Made by a program: the position numbers and the translations under genes | Part shown: one piece after another, positions 58,403 through 64,000 of the stretch | Position numbering within the stretch: the first letter of the stretch is position 1 | Layout of the letters: each line of letters begins with the position of its first letter | DNA from: an uncultured Bacteriovorax sp. | GTDB taxonomy: Bacteria > Bdellovibrionota > Bacteriovoracia > Bacteriovoracales > Bacteriovoracaceae | DNA: 64,000 nt | Assembly: GCA_946481315.1 (NCBI GenBank) | Contig: CAMLMH010000002.1 | Location: forward strand, 1 to 64,000 | Direction of reading: 5' to 3' | Notes under the pieces: generated by a model | The model's input: only the letters and a program-made list of their open reading frames with translations | Told to the model about the DNA's origin: nothing | Database searches by the model: none

Positions 58403-59485
58403 ATGCGTAGTCCCTTTCATGAATTAGTTTTCAGGAATTTCTTTAAATTATTCACAGCACTGATCATTATGATCGGTTTCATTTATGTCATCTTTCCTTT
58501 TTTAATTCCACTCGTTTTCGGAGGTATTCTTGCCCTGGCTTCCAGTCCCTTCATTAAGAAATTGATGGGCAGAGGATTCTCCCGTAAAAAAGCATTGATT
58601 ATTTTAACCGGTTTCATTTTTGTCTTCATTATCATTCCTTTGAGTTTTTTCTTCTTTCGCGGCTTCCGAATTGTTGCCCAGTTCTTCTCTGAGCAATCAG
58701 TCCAGAGTCTCACTCAGAGTGCTGAGCAGAGGCTGATGGCCGTGTTTGAAAAAATTTCTATTCTTTATAATGTCGATCCCGAATTAATCAGACAAAAGAT
58801 GATGGGACTCTTAAGTAATGCCGGAAGTTTTACCCTGAAAATTTTTGGAGACATGGTCTCACAAATTCCCAATATGATCATCCTGAGCGTGATTACGCTT
58901 TTTGCTTATTATTTCTTTTTAATAAAAGAAGTGGAAATTAGAAAATTCTTCGATCGCTATTTTCATTTTTCTCAACGAAATGGTGACGAATTCATCAAAG
59001 TTTTAAAAGGCAGCAGCAGAGACGTCTTTTTTGCCAATGTAGTGACGGGGGTAATTCAGTCGACCATCGTGGCACTAGGCGCACTCATTTGTGGAATTGG
59101 TGATTTCTACATTGTGCTTTTCACAACATTTATTATTTCCTTTATTCCGGTTATCGGAGCTGCACCTATGGCCTTTTTGATCTCGGCCATTGCTTTTATG
59201 GATGACAATACTGGCGCCGGAATCACCATGGTCGTGGTGGGGGTTATTACCGGAACGGCTGATAATTTTATCCGTCCGTATCTATCATCGAGTTTCAGTG
59301 ACTCTCATGTGCCAGTTTTTATATCATTTATCGCAGTTATCGGTGGAGTCTTTGTCATGGGAATCCCTGGTCTTTTCGTGGGCCCTTTGCTTGCTTCTTT
59401 GGTGTTCGGAGCGTTACCAATTATTGCCCGCGAGTTTTTTCCTGAATTGCAGGCCCAGGAATCCGAAAAAGAGACGCCAAATTGA
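58403..59485 (+). CDS. AI-2E/PerM-family transporter
   Basis: 360 residues, about eight membrane helices and a large central soluble part: 'FFKLFTALIIMIGFIYVIF', 'LVFGGILALASSPFIKK', 'TTFIISFIPVIGAAPMA' and 'GIPGLFVGPLLASLVFGA'. The family (YdiK, PerM, TqsA) are putative exporters of small metabolites. Substrate cannot be inferred. Confidence 0.9.
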   Translation: MRSPFHELVFRNFFKLFTALIIMIGFIYVIFPFLIPLVFGGILALASSPFIKKLMGRGFSRKKALIILTGFIFVFIIIPLSFFFFRGFRIVAQFFSEQSVQSLTQSAEQRLMAVFEKISILYNVDPELIRQKMMGLLSNAGSFTLKIFGDMVSQIPNMIILSVITLFAYYFFLIKEVEIRKFFDRYFHFSQRNGDEFIKVLKGSSRDVFFANVVTGVIQSTIVALGALICGIGDFYIVLFTTFIISFIPVIGAAPMAFLISAIAFMDDNTGAGITMVVVGVITGTADNFIRPYLSSSFSDSHVPVFISFIAVIGGVFVMGIPGLFVGPLLASLVFGALPIIAREFFPELQAQESEKETPN

Positions 59486-59537
59486 AACAGATAGGGTATA
59501 GTTCCCGAACTTTTTTTACTTTCAGGACTATTAATCC

Positions 59538-60485
59538 ATGTTGAGACAGTGTCTTCTTATGTTCTTATTTACTTTTTTAGTATCCAAAGCTTTGCTTAGT
59601 GCGGAAGTTGATCATTTCACCAATCGTAATGAATCGCTCGATGATGCGGCTTTGATTGTGAACTTTCTGGCCAACAAGATGGTGCGCACTTCTTTGTCGG
59701 AACTAAACAGCAAGAAACCGGGATGCCATGAAAAGGATTTATATAAAGCTTTAAGAGAAATCTTTGCCAATCACCGAAACGGTCAACTCACCATCACCAT
59801 TTTAGAAAATCCTTCTATTCCTAAAAGAACAATTGAATTCAAAGACTCAGTCTTTGGTCTGTGGAGTGCTTGGGATGGATTCATCATGGGCGGACCCTTT
59901 TTTAAAAAATCAGGTCTGAGCCTTTCTCCATTAGTTCGTATGGGCGATCAGGTTGTGGGAACTGATAAATTTGAACATATGTTCGGTCGCGGCTTTCAAT
60001 ATTTCACCAATTACTATCTGAAAGAAAAAGATATTGCTGCTGCGGTAAAACGGGGCGTGTTCGATGAGAAACTTATTTTTGGGGGAAATAAAATTGCCAC
60101 AGGGGTTTTCAGTTATGGTGACCTTTCGGCGAATTTTAATGGTATGCGATTCTGGAATCATATGCTTCAGCAACGCCAGGACGTTTTAGGAGAAAACATA
60201 GGGCCTTATATAAAGTGTATCAACTCGCAGTTTGTTCAGGTGAAAGACATCGATTTCCGCGAATATTTTGATGAATCGATGGATGAAGGAATTAACTGTT
60301 CAAAGTTTCCGACCAGCAAGACACTGGCAAGATATAAAGCACGATTAAAAAAACTTGGCTTTACCTGTCCGGTTGATCCTGATCTCAATCAAAAAATGAT
60401 GCATAAATACGGTCGATTCGCCAAGTGGATTATCAATCAGCAGGGCAACGGAGTCCTCGATTATGGTGGTGAATTCGAAGAGTGA
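59538..60485 (+). CDS. Secreted hypothetical protein (DUF2279-like motifs)
   Basis: 315 residues. Signal peptide MLRQCLLMFLFTFLVSKALLSA. A 'VGTDKFEHMFGRGFQYF' segment and 'FSYGDLSANFNGMRFWNHML' resemble the DK-x-x-H-F and D-L-x-A-N motifs of DUF2279/YfiM proteins, but overall identity is uncertain. Several Cys. Overlaps the VTT gene by 4 bases (GTGA), so they are co-translated; perhaps act in the same envelope process. Confidence 0.65.
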   Translation: MLRQCLLMFLFTFLVSKALLSAEVDHFTNRNESLDDAALIVNFLANKMVRTSLSELNSKKPGCHEKDLYKALREIFANHRNGQLTITILENPSIPKRTIEFKDSVFGLWSAWDGFIMGGPFFKKSGLSLSPLVRMGDQVVGTDKFEHMFGRGFQYFTNYYLKEKDIAAAVKRGVFDEKLIFGGNKIATGVFSYGDLSANFNGMRFWNHMLQQRQDVLGENIGPYIKCINSQFVQVKDIDFREYFDESMDEGINCSKFPTSKTLARYKARLKKLGFTCPVDPDLNQKMMHKYGRFAKWIINQQGNGVLDYGGEFEE

Positions 60486-61156
60486 AAAAACCATTATACT
60501 TTGTTTTATTAATGGTTCTTGTCGTTTTTGCTGTTAATCAGTTTTTCCCGGATTTTATTAAACTCACCGATTTCCGCATGATTAGTTCTATGCGCGAAGA
60601 ATGGCGTGCCTTATATCTTTCCCGTCCCGCATTTTATCTTTCGGCCTTCTTTCTCTTTAACATTTTAATGGCCATGCTTCCGGTCCCCGGCATCTCCATG
60701 ATCAGTTTGCTGGGAGGAGCGCTCTTTGGCTTTTATTGGGGTTTTGGTCTGTCATCCCTGGCGACAGCATTGGGAAATTTAGGCGGCTTTTATATCGCCC
60801 GATTTCTTCTGCGTGACTGGGTCATGCAAAAGTACGGAGAGAAAGTCAAAATTTTTCAGAAAGACTGGCAAACAAACGGGGCATTGGCGCTTTTTTCAAT
60901 GCGGCTCTTTCCACTTGTTCCTTCGTTCGTTGCCAATCTGATAATGGGAGTTTCTCCCCTTAAGGCCTGGACCTTTTTCTGGGTAGGATGGGTCGGAAGA
61001 ATACCGATGGTTCTTTTTTATACTCTGGCCGGTGTGCAGATCGGCTCTATTAACAGCTTAGATGATATTATCACCATGCCGGTTATCATTTCTTTTGCCC
61101 TGCTGGCGCTTGCTCCCTGGGGCGGAAAATATCTGCTGCAAAAATACAAATCTTAA
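60482..61156 (+). CDS. VTT/DedA-type (TVP38/TMEM64) membrane protein
   Basis: 224 residues from a GTG at 60482 within the stop of the upstream gene (GTGA). Membrane helices with the VTT core 'GGALFGFYWGFGLSSLATALGNLGGFYIARFL' and 'FSMRLFPLVPSFVANLIMGV' (re-entrant, R-x-x-P). DedA/VTT proteins include lipid scramblases such as undecaprenyl-phosphate flippases. Function here not shown. Confidence 0.88.
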   Translation: MKKPLYFVLLMVLVVFAVNQFFPDFIKLTDFRMISSMREEWRALYLSRPAFYLSAFFLFNILMAMLPVPGISMISLLGGALFGFYWGFGLSSLATALGNLGGFYIARFLLRDWVMQKYGEKVKIFQKDWQTNGALALFSMRLFPLVPSFVANLIMGVSPLKAWTFFWVGWVGRIPMVLFYTLAGVQIGSINSLDDIITMPVIISFALLALAPWGGKYLLQKYKS

Positions 61157-61163
61157 TATGTGT

Positions 61164-61835
61164 TTAAGGCTCTTTGAGTAAACTCACCAGAAAGTTGTCT
61201 TCGTCGACGGCAATCGCTTTTGAAAACGGAACGCGCATTTTAAAGGACGGACCGAACGTGACGAAGGTGTGGAATTCGTCATTTTCCCCGGACTGATCAA
61301 TACCTTCCGGAAGTTTGCTGATCCATTCTTCATTGTATTCAAAGGCGAGATAATTAGCATTGAGCACATCTTTATTGATCGCTGTGACCAGTGCTTTATG
61401 ATGGGACCCTATGAAAGACTTGGCGAGTTCGGCTCCGGATTTTTCCCAAAGCGGAAAGAGGGCTGTCAATCCGACATGAGCACATAGGTCTTCATATAAT
61501 TTTCTACGGGTGAGCGATTTTGTTTCCCCAAAGGCCACATGCGTGACATTTGTCCGGGCGAAAATTTTAACAATACTACTTACCTGGGACAAAAACTCAT
61601 CATTTGTACTGCCCGGACTGACATAAATTCTCTGCACAGGGAGTTTCAGCATTTTTGATTGTTCAACAATCAAGGGATCGGGAATGCCATGATGATCCAC
61701 CCGGTTGGTGTCCCGGTTAAAAACGGTCACCAGACTGAGGATTTCAAAATCTTGCGACTGCTTGAGAGTATGGAGCAGAAGGGCGCTGTTTTTACCGCCA
61801 CTCCAGAAGAGAATTGTTTTCTTTTTTGTTTGCAT
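61164..61835 (-). CDS. DPH6-like PP-loop ATPase (diphthine-ammonia ligase family)
   Basis: 223 residues from ATG 61835; a longer frame has no ribosome site. PP-loop 'LFWSGGKNSALLLH' (SGGxxS) for adenylation, then 'GIPDPLIVEQSKMLKLPV', 'TNDEFLSQVSSIVKIFA', 'FGETKSLTRRKLYEDLC'. Bacteria lack diphthamide, so a related amidation or nucleotide-alpha-hydrolase reaction is more likely. Convergent with the VTT gene. Confidence 0.82.
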   Translation of the reverse strand: MQTKKKTILFWSGGKNSALLLHTLKQSQDFEILSLVTVFNRDTNRVDHHGIPDPLIVEQSKMLKLPVQRIYVSPGSTNDEFLSQVSSIVKIFARTNVTHVAFGETKSLTRRKLYEDLCAHVGLTALFPLWEKSGAELAKSFIGSHHKALVTAINKDVLNANYLAFEYNEEWISKLPEGIDQSGENDEFHTFVTFGPSFKMRVPFSKAIAVDEDNFLVSLLKEP

Positions 61836-61930
61836 GGCCGGATTAAAGCAAATTTGCAGGGATTTATCAATCATTCCGAGGGAATTAGTCGGCTTTAGCC
61901 CATCTTTGTAAAGACCGATGAGCCTGGAAT

Positions 61931-62770
61931 ATGAAGAGATGGATTTATCTCATTCTTTTTTGCCTGATAAGTTGTGCACCGACGGCGCGCAGACCGGCGG
62001 CGAGTGATCGCGAACACTATCATTTTGTGTTTGATATTGACTGGACACTGGTGGCTGAAGTGAAACCTCCTGCCAGTGCAGGACAGCGATTAGTTCAGGT
62101 GGCAGGAAAAGACTATTTCGTTAATCACGGTGTAGAATCCCTCATTGAGAAACTAAGTCAGAACCCGGAAATTAAAATTTCTTTTTTCAGCGGCGGCTCC
62201 AGGGAGCGCAATCACGAGTTGCTGAAAAAAATCAAACTAAAAAACGGTAAAACTTTATTTGAAGTTGCTTATAAAATTCTCAATTTTGAAGATCTGACAG
62301 AAATGCCGGGCACGAGTGAACACTCCCGTTTTGTAGACCGTTATAAAAAAGACCTGAGTAAAGTGACAGATCAAATTGACAGGATCATCATGTTTGACGA
62401 TACATCCGGTTTTGCTCTACCCGGGAAGGCCCGCCAACAGGAGCAGGTTTTTTTTCTGGGGGAAGCCTACTTATCTTTTGAGCATTTCGAAGACACCAGA
62501 GGGCTGTCGGGTCAATACATTCCGCCTTCAAAAGAAGCGTGGCTGCTGGACCGGCAAAAGTTAGTTATATTAGAGCGGGCGTATGACAAAGTTTTAGAAC
62601 GCTATCAAAGCGGGAACACAAATCAGTTATTAAGTTCATTGATGAAAGCGGAAGAGTCGCGACTGGATTTCAAATCCCACAGGTGGAACGCTTATAGTTT
62701 ACAATTCTGGAATCATTCCAAAAGCACACAAGCGCCATGCTCTGATCTCATGAGAGCTTTTTTGTATTAG
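61931..62770 (+). CDS. HAD-like lipoprotein phosphatase
   Basis: 279 residues. Lipoprotein signal ending LFCLISC (lipobox Cys at 15). HAD motif I 'VFDIDWTLVAEV' (DxDxT, FCP1/acid-phosphatase type), motif II Ser in 'KISFFSGGSRERN', motif III-like 'RIIMFDDTSGFALPGKA'. A periplasm-facing phosphatase with a C-terminal helical part. Convergent overlap with the clostripain gene by 4 bases. Substrate unknown. Confidence 0.75.
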   Translation: MKRWIYLILFCLISCAPTARRPAASDREHYHFVFDIDWTLVAEVKPPASAGQRLVQVAGKDYFVNHGVESLIEKLSQNPEIKISFFSGGSRERNHELLKKIKLKNGKTLFEVAYKILNFEDLTEMPGTSEHSRFVDRYKKDLSKVTDQIDRIIMFDDTSGFALPGKARQQEQVFFLGEAYLSFEHFEDTRGLSGQYIPPSKEAWLLDRQKLVILERAYDKVLERYQSGNTNQLLSSLMKAEESRLDFKSHRWNAYSLQFWNHSKSTQAPCSDLMRAFLY

Positions 62771-64000
62771 AGCTTCAGCCAACCGGTGAGCTGATTAAAT
62801 TCAGTTTCAAAGGTATCCATGGAAGGAGCTTCAAAAGGAGAGGAAATGTTGAGACCAGTGTACTTTTCTGCCGAGGCACCAATGGCCTGCGTATAACCGC
62901 TGTAGACAATCAACCGATCAGCGGACTGCACCTCAACGATATCCCGGGTACGAACAATTTCTTTTTTAGCAGACAGCATTTTTCCTGTTTGTGAATCAAT
63001 CCAGTAATAATGAAAACTGTGAACGCCGGGTAAAAAAGGAGTGATCAGCAGATTGTTATCGCTGGCCACCGGCCAGTTTTTTTGGGCCGGACCTGCAACA
63101 AACTCATCGGCCGGAAGAAGATCAGCAAAAACTGAATTGGTATATTCAGTTTCATGTCCGTTTTTCCAGTTATTAAAACCAAATACCAGACGTGCATTTT
63201 CGACAGGTGCCTGTAGGCGGATGCGCGGATTGGTTTTTAATTTTTTCACTGATTCAATATTGAGCTCCCGGATCAAAGTGGTCAGCAGAGAATCCAGCTT
63301 CGGCTCCCGCTTCTGGCGGCGAAGTTCAATCAGTAATTGTCCCAGGTCCGTCAGCGATTTTTTTTCCATTGAAGATCTGGCGATGGCCTTTTTTATCTGC
63401 GTCCGCTCAGCCTCTTTAAGATGATGAAGCTGATTGGCCACCTCCTGCAAACCGGTAATCACTCGTTCAAAACGGGCGTTTTCAACAATACTGATTGTGG
63501 CCGCACTGGTACTGACATGCTGACGCTGAGATCCTCTGGCCATACTGGAATACGATTCGATATAACTTTTTGCCAGAAAAAGTGCTCCGGTCCTCGCATC
63601 AGAAATGTCGCTTAAATAATCCAGTGTCTGAAAAGGAAGGCCGGCGCTGAATTCTGCTTCCTGTGAAGCAATGGTAAAGACACTGAAACTTCTTAGTTCA
63701 AAAAGAAATTCCATGTTGGCCATAAAACAAGAATCAAACCAGAGAATATCCAGCTGAACACCTGCGGCCTGCAAAACTGATTTTACTTCGGAAAGGGCCA
63801 TTTCATCCATACCTGAAGCACCCTGACCGTGACCATAAAGAACCAATAATTTTTTTGCCTGCGGTGTTGTGTAGGCGTTTTTAAGAAAGCGGGAAAGTAC
63901 TGAACGTTCTGATTTTTGCCATTTTCCATTAACTTTAATATTTCCCACTTGCAGTTCACCAAGAAGTTTTTGCAAGTCGATTGTCTGGTTTCCCCGGGGA
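62767..64000 (-). CDS. Clostripain-type (C11) cysteine peptidase, 5' end outside the window
   Basis: The frame stays open from 63975 to the window edge, so the start is not in view; the apparent first codon at 63975 is TTG. Catalytic motifs: His in 'LLVLYGHGQGASG', Cys in 'ILWFDSCFMANMEFL'. C11 peptidases cleave after Arg/Lys. The C-terminal 150 residues form a beta-rich extra domain. Secretion signal would lie outside the window. Confidence 0.85.
   Translation of the reverse strand, partial: PRGNQTIDLQKLLGELQVGNIKVNGKWQKSERSVLSRFLKNAYTTPQAKKLLVLYGHGQGASGMDEMALSEVKSVLQAAGVQLDILWFDSCFMANMEFLFELRSFSVFTIASQEAEFSAGLPFQTLDYLSDISDARTGALFLAKSYIESYSSMARGSQRQHVSTSAATISIVENARFERVITGLQEVANQLHHLKEAERTQIKKAIARSSMEKKSLTDLGQLLIELRRQKREPKLDSLLTTLIRELNIESVKKLKTNPRIRLQAPVENARLVFGFNNWKNGHETEYTNSVFADLLPADEFVAGPAQKNWPVASDNNLLITPFLPGVHSFHYYWIDSQTGKMLSAKKEIVRTRDIVEVQSADRLIVYSGYTQAIGASAEKYTGLNISSPFEAPSMDTFETEFNQLTGWLKL

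Overview
The window is a gene-dense piece of a Gram-negative chromosome with moderate GC. Evidence for a Gram-negative envelope: many Sec and lipoprotein signal peptides, TolC-, TamA- and MlaC-type proteins, and outer-membrane barrels ending in Phe. The mix of secreted hydrolases (MepA-type endopeptidase, SLT lipoproteins, phospholipase-A2-like, PLD-type, clostripain-type), FecR, AI-2E/PerM, YkgJ cysteine clusters and many small orphan proteins with strong Shine-Dalgarno sites fits a predatory Bdellovibrionota, probably of the Bacteriovorax/Peredibacter type. That assignment is inference from gene content. I see no tRNA, rRNA, CRISPR array, transposase or prophage gene.

Layout. 1-6.5 kb: FecR protein, a UDG-family protein, then small stress or accessory genes (DUF4142, YgaP-like, NYN-LOTUS, CBS pair, SOUL, SLT lipoprotein). 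6.5-12.6 kb: a very large ABCC-type ABC exporter, Hsp20, DUF1232, a small barrel protein. 12.6-20.7 kb: PLD protein coupled to an EEP nuclease/phosphatase, a 5'-nucleotidase, and a divergent RND/MMPL - MlaC - TolC locus that looks like a lipid export route. 20.7-27.2 kb: PAS histidine kinase, MAPEG, DUF72, an HSL-type esterase, aspartate ammonia-lyase and a small zinc-ribbon protein. 27.2-33.4 kb: a lipoprotein TamA plus TamB pair flanked by small genes, including a second zinc-ribbon protein and a 27-residue basic peptide. 33.4-46 kb: manganese-type SOD with a slippage-prone N-terminal repeat, parvulin, SNase, PLD, methyltransferase, GST, TruA, MepA, a secreted papain/NlpC-like candidate, pyroglutamyl peptidase and SLT. 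46-52 kb: mgtE behind a leader that can fold two ways, an EamA exporter, AlkC-type DNA repair, and a PQQ-type sugar dehydrogenase.

The most striking locus is 52005-57080. It is a tight three-gene operon whose first gene fuses an OvoA-type 5-histidylcysteine sulfoxide synthase to a complete PLP group II decarboxylase, in the place where canonical OvoA carries its N-methyltransferase. It is followed by a class V PLP enzyme (candidate C-S lyase, OvoB/EgtE-like) and an extended SDR. A perfect 7-3-7 palindrome lies upstream. Together these predict an unmethylated and possibly decarboxylated thiohistidine (5-thiohistamine-like) pathway.

57-64 kb holds ArfB, a phospholipase-A2-like secreted protein, PerM, a VTT/DedA-type membrane protein, a DPH6-like PP-loop enzyme, an HAD lipoprotein and a clostripain-like peptidase cut by the window edge. 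Most genes sit in short operons with ATGA, TAATG or abutting junctions. Many convergent pairs share hairpin terminators.
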